Of a DNA stretch of 29,570 bases, positions 7,407-15,204 are shown in pieces. Below the pieces are notes generated by a model. That model ran no database searches. It worked only from the letters and a program-made list of their open reading frames with translations, and was not told where the DNA came from. The stretch's first letter is position 1. The number at the start of each line of letters is the position of its first letter. The position numbers and the translations under genes were made by a program. Origin of the DNA: Deltaproteobacteria bacterium (GTDB lineage Bacteria; Myxococcota; UBA796; SXON01); NCBI GenBank assembly GCA_947483545.1, contig CANKNP010000014.1, forward strand, positions 1-29,570. Reading direction: 5' to 3'.

Positions 7407-8774
7407 GTGCAGACACCACGCGTCGCCAGCCAGCCCACCGACGGAGCCACAGAGGCCGGTGGCTCCATGCCCGGAGGAGTCTGCGCACCAAACGCACGAG
7501 CGCTCGCGCGGTGGTGGGCCCGCAGCGCGAACGGCGTGCTCCGCATCGAAGGGGAGATCGACGGCGTCCCGCAGTCTGCGCTGGTGTTGCTCGCAGCGGG
7601 GGGGCCGGTGGGAGACGACGGCCTGGACGGCATCCGCATCGCGCTTCGGGGCGGGGCGTTGTCCTTCGATCCGATGGACGCCGACGAACCGGGGAACCGG
7701 GCCGCGCTGGCCGACCTGCTCTGGGAAGCTGCGCGGACCGCGACGGAAGGCGAGCCGCTGTCCGAAGCCCTGGTGGTGATGCCTGGAGCGAGCCCGTCGT
7801 TGTTGAACTCCCCCATGGATTGCAATGTCGCCGCGATACTTGTGGAGGTGCGGGAGCCAACCACCCTGGCGGCCCTGGCCGACATCATCGAAGTGGACGC
7901 TGTGATCGTGGTCGAAGAGGTCGCGGTGACCACCTGGCTCGGCATCACGACGCTCAAAGAGTCGCACACGCTGTCTGAGCGGCGGGGACAAGCCGCCGCC
8001 CCCCCGCTCCTGGTCCCCAAGTCCACCTTGGCGGCAAAGACCCTGCCTCCAGCCTCCGTGCCCCGCCCGGTCGGCACCACCCTGCCGACAGCGTCGGCCA
8101 CCACCCTCCGCCCAGCGGGTGCACCGGTCGCGCCAGCCTCCGCCTCAGGCTTCCGCCCGCTCGGCGCCCCCCCGCCCCCGCCCGCAGCGCCGACCATCCC
8201 GATCACCCGCCTTCGCCGCGAGGCCGAGCTCCTGCGCCACTCCGATGGCTGGACCGCGCTCGGGATCCCTCGCGGCTCCCCCCGCGAGCTGATCGGCAAG
8301 GCCGCAACGCGCCAGCGCCAGCGGTACCAAGAGCTCCTCAAAGATCCCAACCCCGACGCCCGCACCTACGCCCAGGAGATCCTCCGTCACGTGTCCGACG
8401 CAGAGCAATCGCTCCTGGCTGCGGGGACGATGGACGACCTCGATCCGGTGGCCGCCGAGCATGCCGCTGCGGGCGGTGTCGCCCTGGAGCGGGGCGATTT
8501 CCCGCGGGCCGATCGGCAATATTCCGCGGCGCGGCGCCTCGCCCCCAATGACCCGGCGGTGCTCGCCCACCTGGCCTGGGCGCGCTTCAAGAACCCGGAA
8601 TTGAAAAAGCCGGCACGCGAGGAAGAAGCTGGCGAGTTCATCGGACTCGCGCTGCAGTTCGACCCGGAGTGTGCGGTCGCGTGGCGCTACAAGGGCGAGA
8701 TGGCCCGGGCGCACGGCGACCTTGAAGGCGCGCGCGCCGCCCTTCAAACAGCCGCGAAGCTCACCCGGCGCTGA
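7407..8774 (+). CDS. Three-part protein: unknown N-terminal domain, Pro/Ala linker, J-like segment and TPRs
   Basis: From GTG at 7407 (AGAGGG four bases upstream) this gives 455 residues. Residues 10 to about 185 form an alpha/beta domain with GVLRIEGEIDG and GIRIALRGGALSFDP strands, loosely like the N-terminal effector domains of myxobacterial PATAN/DUF4388 proteins, though I cannot confirm that. Residues about 190-270 are a Pro/Ala/Thr-rich linker. Residues about 278-340 (DGWTALGIPRGSPRELIGKA and on) resemble a J-domain but lack the HPD motif, so Hsp70 stimulation is unlikely. The C-terminus has two or three TPR-like repeats (AGGVALERGDFPRADRQYSA; ALQFDPECAVAWRYKGEMAR). No signal peptide is seen, so it is cytoplasmic, perhaps a signalling or scaffold protein. 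Its stop abuts that of the convergent protease. Confidence 0.75.
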   Translation: MQTPRVASQPTDGATEAGGSMPGGVCAPNARALARWWARSANGVLRIEGEIDGVPQSALVLLAAGGPVGDDGLDGIRIALRGGALSFDPMDADEPGNRAALADLLWEAARTATEGEPLSEALVVMPGASPSLLNSPMDCNVAAILVEVREPTTLAALADIIEVDAVIVVEEVAVTTWLGITTLKESHTLSERRGQAAAPPLLVPKSTLAAKTLPPASVPRPVGTTLPTASATTLRPAGAPVAPASASGFRPLGAPPPPPAAPTIPITRLRREAELLRHSDGWTALGIPRGSPRELIGKAATRQRQRYQELLKDPNPDARTYAQEILRHVSDAEQSLLAAGTMDDLDPVAAEHAAAGGVALERGDFPRADRQYSAARRLAPNDPAVLAHLAWARFKNPELKKPAREEEAGEFIGLALQFDPECAVAWRYKGEMARAHGDLEGARAALQTAAKLTRR

Positions 8775-9839
8775 TCAGGCCTGCCGCGTCCGGCGGCGGG
8801 CACGGGCGACGAGCAGCCCCACGGCGAGGAGCGCCCCGCTCGTCTCCCCAGAAGCCGTCGTGCAGAGCCCTGTGGACTCGTAATCCTCGCCCACCTCGTT
8901 CGGCCGAGCCGGGTCCCCGCTCACGTCCGGTGGGGGCTGCGTGTCCGCGTCCGTATCCGTATCCGCATCGCTGTCGGAGTCCGAGTCGGTGTCCGTATCC
9001 GAGTCGCTGTCCGAGTCCGTGTCGGCGTCGGTGTCCGAGTCGGTGTCCGAGTCTCCAAGCTCCTCGGACGAGTAGACATCGGTGTAGCGCTCGATCCAGC
9101 TGATCTGTGCGTCCACACGGACACCCCCGGTGGCCCCCCCGTCGCAGGGCGTGCTGTCATTGTTCGGCGAGTAGACGAAGCTGTTGACGAGCAGCAGCTC
9201 AAAAGAGTTGCCGCCGAGGATCTCCAGGCCTGCACCGCCCGAGTCCCCGGAGCAGACGTTCTCCTGATCCTCCGGGTCGTACCCGTAGATGAACATGCTG
9301 TCGTAGTCCTCCATCGGGATGTCGGCCGTGCGCTTCTTGCTGGAGTCCTGCCCGCTGTCGCTGGTGATGCCCCAGCCGACGTAGCGGATGTCCTCCCCGA
9401 TGTCGGAGCTGCGGATCGAGTCCTTGTTGACCGGCATGAAGTCGATGCTCGTGATGGGCGTGTCGAGCTCGATGATGCCGATGTCATCGGTCAAGTACAT
9501 GTCGTCGTAGTCGGGGTGGGCCTCCCAGGACTTGGCCTCGGCGTATTCGTCGATGCCCGAGGACGAGTTCAAGTCCGACCCGACGATGATGTAGAGATAA
9601 TCGAGGCCGTAGCCTGGCATCTCCTCGTCCATGGCAACGACGCAGTGCGCGGCGGTGAGCACCCAATCCTCTGCGATGAGCGTGCCCGAGCAGAAGTTGT
9701 AGCCGTAGCCGCGGGAGTCGGCGGCGTAAAGCGTGACCACCTGCGGATAGTCGCTGGTGGCGTCGCCGTTCACAATGGGCGGAGGCGGCGGATCCGACGC
9801 CAACACGGTCGCGGGGAGCAGAAGGAGCAGGGAGAACAT
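8775..9839 (-). CDS. Secreted trypsin-like serine protease (S1) with Asp/Ser/Thr linker and C-terminal anchor
   Basis: ATG at 9839 begins a signal peptide (MFSLLLLLPATVLAS), followed by a five-proline stretch and IVNG at 22-25, the trypsin maturation site. The triad is complete: His65 in LTAAHC, Asp119 in DDIGIIEL and Ser200 in CSGDSGG. After the protease domain comes a 38-residue Asp/Ser/Thr stretch (about 262-300). The tail has a Cys, a hydrophobic segment (SGALLAVGLLVA) and RARRRTRQ, which resembles a weak MYXO-CTERM-type sorting signal. The short Asp-rich spacer would hold the enzyme off the surface. The prodomain is only a few residues, so activation may need just one cut. An upstream in-frame ATG at 9890 would add residues before the signal and is rejected. 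The substrate is unknown. Confidence 0.88.
   Translation of the reverse strand: MFSLLLLLPATVLASDPPPPPIVNGDATSDYPQVVTLYAADSRGYGYNFCSGTLIAEDWVLTAAHCVVAMDEEMPGYGLDYLYIIVGSDLNSSSGIDEYAEAKSWEAHPDYDDMYLTDDIGIIELDTPITSIDFMPVNKDSIRSSDIGEDIRYVGWGITSDSGQDSSKKRTADIPMEDYDSMFIYGYDPEDQENVCSGDSGGAGLEILGGNSFELLLVNSFVYSPNNDSTPCDGGATGGVRVDAQISWIERYTDVYSSEELGDSDTDSDTDADTDSDSDSDTDTDSDSDSDADTDTDADTQPPPDVSGDPARPNEVGEDYESTGLCTTASGETSGALLAVGLLVARARRRTRQA
8940..9053 (-). repeat. Coding microsatellite for an Asp-(Ser/Thr/Ala) linker
   Basis: A 114-bp tract with a six-base period (GACTCG/GACACG/GATACG on the coding strand) encodes 19 Asp-X dipeptides where X is Ser, Thr or Ala. Every first residue is Asp, while the codons vary (GAC and GAT; TCG, TCC, AGC, ACG, ACC, ACA and more). 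This suggests selection on the dipeptide and not only recent slippage. Confidence 0.85.
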
Positions 9840-9889
9840 GGCGGCCTCAGGCCCGGGCAACATAGCCGAGGAACTTCGGGGTGTGAGCA

Positions 9890-10039
9890 CTACGCCGCGG
9901 CTTCTTTGCTGGGGCTCGGCTTCGACAACAAATCGTTCACGACTGCGGCGGTGGCGACGCTCGCGAGCTCCTCATCGCCGTACTGGAGGAGAAACTGCGC
10001 GTAAAGCGTGGAGATGAGGTCGCCGAGGGTCGTGGTCAT
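9890..10039 (-). CDS. Small acidic protein of unknown function (49 residues)
   Basis: ATG at 10039 is preceded by GGAG six bases upstream, a good ribosome site, so I prefer it to the longer form beginning at 10126. The 49 residues start with TTTLGDLISTLYAQFLLQYG, an amphipathic helix. This is followed by DEELASVATAAVVNDLL, a second helix, and a Ser/Pro/Lys tail. No signal or membrane segment is seen. It may be a small helical-hairpin partner protein. It stands alone, 50 bp upstream of the protease gene on the same strand, so the two could share a transcript. I do not recognise the family. Confidence 0.6.
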   Translation of the reverse strand: MTTTLGDLISTLYAQFLLQYGDEELASVATAAVVNDLLSKPSPSKEAAA

Positions 10040-10135
10040 CGTGGACTCCGAGGGTGAGGGCACAAACAACGTAAGCAAGAACGGTGCCATTGCGCTTTTG
10101 CCGTCTTTCGGAACATGCGGCCCCAAGGGTCGTGC

Positions 10136-10153
10136 GACAACCGGAACATTGTC
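10136..10153. promoter_or_regulatory. Inverted repeat GACAA-N8-TTGTC
   Basis: Perfect five-base arms lie between comF and the 49-residue gene, 17 bp past the comF stop and about 97 bp before the small gene's ATG. It could be an operator for the small gene. The stem is too short and AT-rich for a good terminator. Chance occurrence is possible. Confidence 0.25.
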
Positions 10154-10169
10154 ATAAAATCACGACACC

Positions 10170-10811
10170 TCACCCCCGAGAGGCGACCACCAGCAGCGAC
10201 ACCGACCGAGCCCCCGCCTCCCGCAGCGCGGTTGCGCATGCCGACGCCGTCGCGCCAGTCGTGAGCACATCATCGACAAGGAGCCAGTCCCCAGCGACCT
10301 CGCTCCCGGCTCGCACCGCGAACGCGCCGCGAACGTTCTCCGCCCGCCCGTCGCGGGCCTTCCCCGCCTGGGTCTGGCCCCCACGCCGGACAAGCACCGG
10401 CCGCAAAGGCGCCTCCACGACCGTCGGCAGCCCCCTCGCGAGGATCTGGACCGTGTCGAAGCCGCGCGCGAGCCGTCGCCACACCCCGCTGGGCACCGTC
10501 GCGACGGCCTGGAACCGGGGGAGCGCGGCGTGGGCGACGTGCGAGACGAGCAGTCCGGCGACGGCGTGCACGAGCGTGTCCCGCGAACCGTACTTCGCCC
10601 GCCGAAGCAGCGCGCCCAGGAGCCCCGAGTAGGGGCCGAGGGACCAGGCGGCGTCGATGAACTCCGGGAGCGAGCTCACGACCGAGAGCCCCTGGGGCAG
10701 CCCTTCCCGGCATCGCAAGCAGAGCCGGCCCTCGAGCCCCTCCGCCACAGTCTCTACTGCGCGCTCACACGCAGCACACCCCTGACCCCCGGCGGCGAGG
10801 AGCTCAAACAC
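10170..10811 (-). CDS. comF: ComF-family phosphoribosyltransferase-like protein
   Basis: The 213-residue protein follows the ComF layout. Paired cysteines at the N-terminus (CAAC and CLRC) form a small zinc-binding-like knuckle. Next come the middle motif RRAKYGSRDTLV, a Q/R-rich RRGGQTQAGKAR segment and the type I PRTase site LLVDDVLTTGATASA. ComF proteins are linked to DNA uptake and DNA repair or processing after transformation; the exact reaction is not settled. The start is GTG at 10811, which overlaps the end of aroC by 8 bp (GTGTTTGA), so translation is likely coupled. Length is normal (about 200-240). No other competence gene is in the window. Confidence 0.88.
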   Translation of the reverse strand: MFELLAAGGQGCAACERAVETVAEGLEGRLCLRCREGLPQGLSVVSSLPEFIDAAWSLGPYSGLLGALLRRAKYGSRDTLVHAVAGLLVSHVAHAALPRFQAVATVPSGVWRRLARGFDTVQILARGLPTVVEAPLRPVLVRRGGQTQAGKARDGRAENVRGAFAVRAGSEVAGDWLLVDDVLTTGATASACATALREAGARSVSLLVVASRG

Positions 10812-11874
10812 GGGACGTCGCCCGCAGCGCCAGATCGGCGAGCACGAGCGACATCATCGCCTCCACGATCGGCACAGCGCGCGGCACAACGCAGGGGTCA
10901 TGCCGGCCGCGTGGCAGAATCGTGGCCGGACGCCCCTGGTCGTCGACGGTCTCCTGCGGTTGGAAGAGCGTAGCGACGGGCTTGAACGCCACCGCGATGT
11001 CGATGTCCATCCCGTTGGAGATGCCCCCCTGGATCCCGCCAGAGTGGTTCGTCCGCGTCCGGATCCGCCCCCCCTCCCCAAAAAACGCGTCGTTGTTCTC
11101 CGATCCCCGGCGGCGCGCCCCCTCGAACCCGGATCCAGAGGTAAAGCCCTTGCAAGCCGGGATGCTGAGCATCGCCATGGCCAGCAGCGCCTCCATCTTG
11201 TCAAACACCGGCTCGCCCCACCCCGCCGGCACCCCGGTGGCGCGCGCCCGCACCACGCCGCCCACCGTGTCTCCCGCCGCCCGCACCTCCCGGATCAACG
11301 CCTCCATCTCCGCGGCTGCCGCCGGATCCGGGCACCGCACCACGCTCGCCTCCACGCGCGCGCGGTCCACCTCTCCCGCTTCGGCCTCCACCCCCCCCAC
11401 CGCGTGTACCCACCCGACGATCTCCACCCCTTTCGCGGCCAACAGTTGGCGTGCGACAGCCCCCGCCGCGACCCTGGCGACCGTCTCCCGCGCGCTCGCC
11501 CTGCCCCCGCCCCGCCAATCCCGATGCCCATATTTTGCCTCGTAGACAAAATCGGCGTGTGACGGGCGAAAGACGTGCTTGATCGCGGCGTAAGGCCGTG
11601 CATCTGCGTCCTCGTTCCGAAACAGGAGGGTGAGCGGGGTCCCGAGGGTCCGCCCCTCGAAAAAGCCGCTCACGATCTCGAAGGCGTCAGGCTCCTTGCG
11701 GGGCGAGACCAGCGCGGACTGCCCGGGGCGCCGCCGGGCCAGATCGGCTGCGATGCCCGCGAGATCGAGGGAAAAGCCCGCCGGGCAGCCGTCGATCACC
11801 ACGCCGAGCGCGCCGCCATGCGACTCCCCGAAGGTCGTCACCCGGAATCGCGTGCCAAAACTGTTCCCGGACAT
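10804..11874 (-). CDS. aroC: Chorismate synthase
   Basis: The 356-residue protein makes chorismate from 5-enolpyruvylshikimate-3-phosphate using reduced FMN, the last shared step of aromatic amino acid synthesis. Family signatures are all present: FGESHGGALGVVIDGCPAG near residue 15, the R-RPGQS motif, YGHRDWRGGGRASARET and the GGISNGMDI signature, then PRGRHDPCVVPRAVPIVEAM near the end. Length matches the bifunctional-independent bacterial form. ATG at 11874 is only 22 bp from the divergent secreted-protein gene. comF starts within its last codons. No other shikimate gene is nearby. Confidence 0.96.
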   Translation of the reverse strand: MSGNSFGTRFRVTTFGESHGGALGVVIDGCPAGFSLDLAGIAADLARRRPGQSALVSPRKEPDAFEIVSGFFEGRTLGTPLTLLFRNEDADARPYAAIKHVFRPSHADFVYEAKYGHRDWRGGGRASARETVARVAAGAVARQLLAAKGVEIVGWVHAVGGVEAEAGEVDRARVEASVVRCPDPAAAAEMEALIREVRAAGDTVGGVVRARATGVPAGWGEPVFDKMEALLAMAMLSIPACKGFTSGSGFEGARRRGSENNDAFFGEGGRIRTRTNHSGGIQGGISNGMDIDIAVAFKPVATLFQPQETVDDQGRPATILPRGRHDPCVVPRAVPIVEAMMSLVLADLALRATSRV

Positions 11875-11896
11875 CCGGGGAAGCTATCGTGCGGAG

Positions 11897-12577
11897 ATGC
11901 GCGCCCTGTCGTTCGTGTTCCGCGCCTCGGGTGCGCCCGCCCTGTTCTTGGGCCTGTTTCCGTTGGCGACGGCCGGCGAGCCCGAGCCCGCGGCCGAGTG
12001 GCTGCCCCCGTTTCGCGTCATCGAGCTGGCCCGGGTCGAGCAATACGACGCGCTGCCCCAGGACATCGCCCGGTATCGGCTGAAGCGCCGCGTGTTCGCG
12101 ACCGAGCCCGGGCGGGTGGTGTACGAGGACTGCGAGCGACGACTTGGCAGCAAGAAGCCAGAGACCTGCACGCTCGTGTTCGTGGGCGCGGGCGGCTACG
12201 GGAACGTCGCCAGCATGCTCAAAGGGGCGTGGGACTGGTGGTCACCGCCCCAGATCCTGTTGCCGCCGAACCCCCGGGTCGGCGCACGCTGGAGCGCGAT
12301 CCACCAGAAACGCGGCGGCGTGAGCGAGCGGACGTGCGAGGTGTTGGCGGATGAGAGCGTCTGCGCCGACGGGCTGGAGGTGCGCTGCCACACGGCGTTT
12401 CCGACCGCCTCGGTGGTGATCGGGACCCACTACTGCCGCGGCCGCGGGTGGGTCGGCGAGGACGTGCTCTCGAGCTACCCGGACGGGCATCGGTTCAGCT
12501 CCTCCTCGTTCGCGTTGACGATCGACGGTCAGCCGGCCCCCGAGCCGAAGGGGGGGAATTGGAACCCGATGGAATGA
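11897..12577 (+). CDS. Secreted protein of unknown function
   Basis: The 226-residue product has a signal peptide (MRALSFVFRASGAPALFLGL and on, with cleavage after ATAG or nearby). The mature part holds several cysteines (ERRLGSKKPETCTLVF, RTCEVLADESVCADGLEVRC, THYC) that could pair in disulfides. It also has a Trp/Pro-rich stretch WDWWSPPQILLPPNPRVG and a beta-rich C-terminal half with RGRGWVGEDVLSSYPDGHRF. That end resembles the repeated-strand pattern of proteins whose last strand reads VGEDVL...DG, seen in exported myxobacterial proteins. No known domain is recognised. The frame is open to 11630, but ATG at 11897 is required for the signal. It overlaps the LarA-like gene by 4 bp (ATGA). 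Confidence 0.72.
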   Translation: MRALSFVFRASGAPALFLGLFPLATAGEPEPAAEWLPPFRVIELARVEQYDALPQDIARYRLKRRVFATEPGRVVYEDCERRLGSKKPETCTLVFVGAGGYGNVASMLKGAWDWWSPPQILLPPNPRVGARWSAIHQKRGGVSERTCEVLADESVCADGLEVRCHTAFPTASVVIGTHYCRGRGWVGEDVLSSYPDGHRFSSSSFALTIDGQPAPEPKGGNWNPME

Positions 12578-13683
12578 GCGCCCAAATCCGTGCAGTGATC
12601 GCGGCGAGCCCGCCTCCTTGCGGGGCGAGCACGGACGCGCAAAGATCGGCGGGCGCACCGGAGGCGCAGAAGATCGCCATCGCCATCCCCGACGGGACCC
12701 GCCCGGTGCTCGTGGCCGAGGCGTTGGCCGCGCTGGCCGAGTGGCTGACGGGCGATGTCACCGTCGTCGTCGGACTTGGGCTCCACCGCAAGATGCGGCC
12801 GGAGGAGCTGCCCGAATCGCCCTGGCCGATCGTGCAGCACGACCCCGACGACACAGTCCGCACCGCAGTGATCGACGGGATCCCGGGCGGCGTGGGTCGG
12901 GCCATCGCGCAGGCCGACGTCGTGCTGGGCATCGGGATCGTCGAGCCCCACCAGTACGCGGGGTTTTCGGGGGGGCACAAGGCGGTCGCGGTCGGGTGCG
13001 GGGCGCGGGCCACGTTGGACGCCCTGCATCACCGCGATCGCGTGATCGCCCCGGGGGTCGAGGTCGGCCGGTTGGAGGGGAACCCCTTCCGCGCCGCGGT
13101 GGATGGCCTGGGGAGGGCGGCGAGGTGCACGTGGACGTTGCTGCAGACCGGCGCCGGGGCGGAAGCCCGCTGGTTCGCAGGCGAGCCCATCGACACGCTC
13201 CGACGCGCGGCGGCGAGCCTGGACTGCTGGGAGGCCGTCGATGGGCTCTACGACGCCGCGATCCTCCGGGTCCCGGCGACGAAGGCTGTGAACTTCTACC
13301 AGGCCAGCCGCGCGGCGACCTACCTGGGGTTGTCCGCCCGTCCGCCCCTGAGCCCCGGCGCGACGCTGTTCCTGGAGGCACGCTGTCCGGAAGGAATGGG
13401 CGAAGGAAGCGGCGAGCTGGCGTTCGCGCGGGTGCTCGGGGCGGGGGAGGCGCCCTGGGGTCACCTGCTCGACGGCCCGGCTCCGACCGGCGCGGGCACC
13501 CAGCGGGCGGTGGTGCTCGCGCTGTTGCTTCGGCGGTTCAACCTGGTCATCTGCGGCGTGGACGACCCGCGGCCGTTCCAGGCGGTGGGCCTTGCGGCGA
13601 CGACCGCTCCGGCGGAGGCTGTGGCGCCGGCGGGAGCGTTGGATGTGCGGGACCCGTTTGGGAGGATTCCGCAGGGGGGGTGA
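12574..13683 (+). CDS. LarA-family (DUF2088) nickel-pincer-type racemase/epimerase-like protein
   Basis: The 369-residue protein matches lactate racemase LarA. Asp40 and Arg43 (PDGTRP) fit LarA D72/R75, His71 (GLHRK) fits H108 and His126 (EPHQYAGFSGGHK) fits H174. Lys136 fits the cofactor-bound Lys184, and His152 fits the nickel ligand His200. The spacings His126-Lys136 (10) and Lys136-His152 (16) equal those in the Lactiplantibacillus enzyme. It should therefore carry nickel-pincer nucleotide cofactor and move a hydride or proton at a 2-hydroxy acid carbon; the substrate may differ from lactate. No cofactor-making larB, larC or larE is in the window. The ATGA overlap with the upstream secreted-protein gene implies co-translation. 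The residues after 300 vary and were not aligned. Confidence 0.85.
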   Translation: MSAQIRAVIAASPPPCGASTDAQRSAGAPEAQKIAIAIPDGTRPVLVAEALAALAEWLTGDVTVVVGLGLHRKMRPEELPESPWPIVQHDPDDTVRTAVIDGIPGGVGRAIAQADVVLGIGIVEPHQYAGFSGGHKAVAVGCGARATLDALHHRDRVIAPGVEVGRLEGNPFRAAVDGLGRAARCTWTLLQTGAGAEARWFAGEPIDTLRRAAASLDCWEAVDGLYDAAILRVPATKAVNFYQASRAATYLGLSARPPLSPGATLFLEARCPEGMGEGSGELAFARVLGAGEAPWGHLLDGPAPTGAGTQRAVVLALLLRRFNLVICGVDDPRPFQAVGLAATTAPAEAVAPAGALDVRDPFGRIPQGG

Positions 13684-13691
13684 GGCGGTTG

Positions 13692-13718
13692 GGTGGCGCA
13701 GGTGGCGCAGGTGGCGCA
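13692..13718. repeat. Three perfect tandem copies of GGTGGCGCA
   Basis: A 9-bp unit is repeated exactly three times (13692-13700, 13701-13709, 13710-13718), starting nine bases after the LarA-like stop and lying before the convergent DUF309 stop. It is non-coding here. Confidence 0.85.
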
Positions 13719-13726
13719 CAGGCTGA

Positions 13727-14140
13727 CTACCCCCGCACCACCCGCGGATACCCCTCCTCGTTCGGCACCCCCCAGGCCCCCGCCCGCTGCGCCGCCTCCG
13801 CCGCCGGCAGATCCCGCGCTGCGTAGAAAGCCTCGGCGGCGCCGAGCATCGCCGCCACGTCCATCCCATCCCGCGGGCTCTCGCACGGCGTGAGCTTGTC
13901 GCGCGCCTTCTCCCATTGACCGCGCGCCCCCCGCGGGTTTCCCCGCCGCCAATGCTCAAAGCTGACCGCGAGCTGGATCAACCCCTGCACGAATCGGCGA
14001 TCCCCGCCGGGGACCTCCGAGCCCGGCCCCTTTGGGAGCGCGTGCCACAGCGACTCCCACACCTCGTGGGCGTCGAAGAAATGCTCGCTATCAAAGCAGG
14101 CGATGCCCTCCTGAAAGCGCGGATCGGACGACGGGTTCAT
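13727..14140 (-). CDS. DUF309-family protein
   Basis: The 137-residue protein carries the family signature FFDAHEVWESLWHALP, with the HEVWE core, followed by FVQGLIQLAVSFEHWRRGNPRGAR, both hallmarks of DUF309. The fold is a helical bundle of unknown role, cytoplasmic, with no signal peptide. The conserved His-Glu-Trp-Glu could form a metal or ligand site. The real start is ATG at 14140, not the longer open frame above it; the ATG overlaps the upstream HEAT-repeat stop as ATGA on the minus strand. DUF309 genes are usually small and stand alone or next to unrelated genes, so partnership with the HEAT protein is an inference. Confidence 0.85.
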   Translation of the reverse strand: MNPSSDPRFQEGIACFDSEHFFDAHEVWESLWHALPKGPGSEVPGGDRRFVQGLIQLAVSFEHWRRGNPRGARGQWEKARDKLTPCESPRDGMDVAAMLGAAEAFYAARDLPAAEAAQRAGAWGVPNEEGYPRVVRG

Positions 14141-15204
14141 GCGGCCAGCGGGGTTCGGGCGACCCGGGCGACGCCGGCGCGGGGGTCGGCAATCCACGGG
14201 GACGCATCGTGGCCGAGCGCGCGGAGGACCCCGAGGGCGTGGGCCGCAGGCGTGTCTTCGGCGGTGCGGAGCGTCGTGAGCAGCGCGGGCTCGGCGGCGG
14301 GGCCGAGCTTCCAGAGGGCGTCCATCGCGGCGAGGTAGAAGCCGCCGAACGCCGAGCCGGACGTGTTGCCGAGGTACGAGAGCAGGGTGGGGAGACACGC
14401 GGGGTCGCCCTGCTCGCCAAGCGCCCACAGCAGGTTCGTGCGCACGGGGTATTGAATGCCCATGCCGGCGCCCGGGCGGCCTTCAAAATCCAGCGCTTCA
14501 TCCTGGAGAGCGCGGGTCAGGATCGGGGTCGCGGCGCGAAGGCCGAGGCGGCCGATCGCCGTGGCGGTAAGGCGGCGCTGGGTGAACCCGCGGCCCGGAT
14601 CGACGTCCGTGGCGCGGAGGGCATCGACCAGGAGGGGGAGCGCCCGGGGATCCCCGGTGACGCCGAGCGCGGTGAGGATCACATGCTGCTCGCGCCGCCC
14701 GGCGGTCTTCATGTCAAGGACGAGCTGATCGAAGCTCCGCGCGGGCAAGTCGAGCGCCCCGGCGAGGCGCTCTGAGAGCGGCGGGACGTCGAACGCGATG
14801 CGACGGGAGCCGCCTTCGGTGACGAACACGCGGTGGTCCCGGGCGTCGAGGGCGGTCGTCTCCGTTGCGCGGTCCCCGCCACAGCGGACGCGGGCGACCG
14901 AGAGCTGGAGCGCACCTTCGTCGGTCCGGCCAGCGACGCGCAACAGCACCGGCAATGAGGCAGGGTCGGCGCGGAGCCCCAACGCCACCGCAGCGCCGCG
15001 CGCTACCGCCTGCCGCGGATCGGTGAGCCGCGCCTCCAGAAAGAGCCGGGCGTCGGGCTCCGGGCGTCTCCCGAGCTCCTCGATGGCGCGCACCGCGAGG
15101 GCTTCGCTGCCGTGCCGAACCGCGCGCCCCAACGCCTCCCCCGTCTGGCTCGCGAGATCGGTGCCCAGGACACGATCTCGCAACGCATTGGTCAGGCTGG
15201 GCAT
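14137..15204 (-). CDS. HEAT-repeat protein
   Basis: ATG at 15204 yields 355 residues of helical repeats. Recognisable units include EALAVRAIEELGRRPEPDAR, the next with ARGAAVALGLRADPASLPVL, then VTGDPRALPLLVDALRATDV, ATAIGRLGLRAATPILTRAL, LLWALGEQGDPACLPTLLSYL and LLTTLRTAEDTPAAHALGVL. Such superhelices act as scaffolds or binding surfaces. A central segment (about 95-180) is not repeat-like; it holds a beta-rich stretch (DARDHRVFVTEGGSRRIAFD). No signal or membrane segment is seen, so it is cytoplasmic. ATG at 15255 would add 17 residues without a clear ribosome site. It overlaps the downstream DUF309 gene by 4 bp. Confidence 0.8.
   Translation of the reverse strand: MPSLTNALRDRVLGTDLASQTGEALGRAVRHGSEALAVRAIEELGRRPEPDARLFLEARLTDPRQAVARGAAVALGLRADPASLPVLLRVAGRTDEGALQLSVARVRCGGDRATETTALDARDHRVFVTEGGSRRIAFDVPPLSERLAGALDLPARSFDQLVLDMKTAGRREQHVILTALGVTGDPRALPLLVDALRATDVDPGRGFTQRRLTATAIGRLGLRAATPILTRALQDEALDFEGRPGAGMGIQYPVRTNLLWALGEQGDPACLPTLLSYLGNTSGSAFGGFYLAAMDALWKLGPAAEPALLTTLRTAEDTPAAHALGVLRALGHDASPWIADPRAGVARVARTPLAA

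Noticed and set aside
5149..7860. A single 903-residue minus-strand protein
   Set aside because: Only the part after about 6699 matches MurJ; the upstream part is Arg/Pro-rich and overlaps tetR in another frame.
8940..9053. Possible CRISPR or satellite array
   Set aside because: The period is six bases, it lies in frame within the protease gene and there are no spacers.
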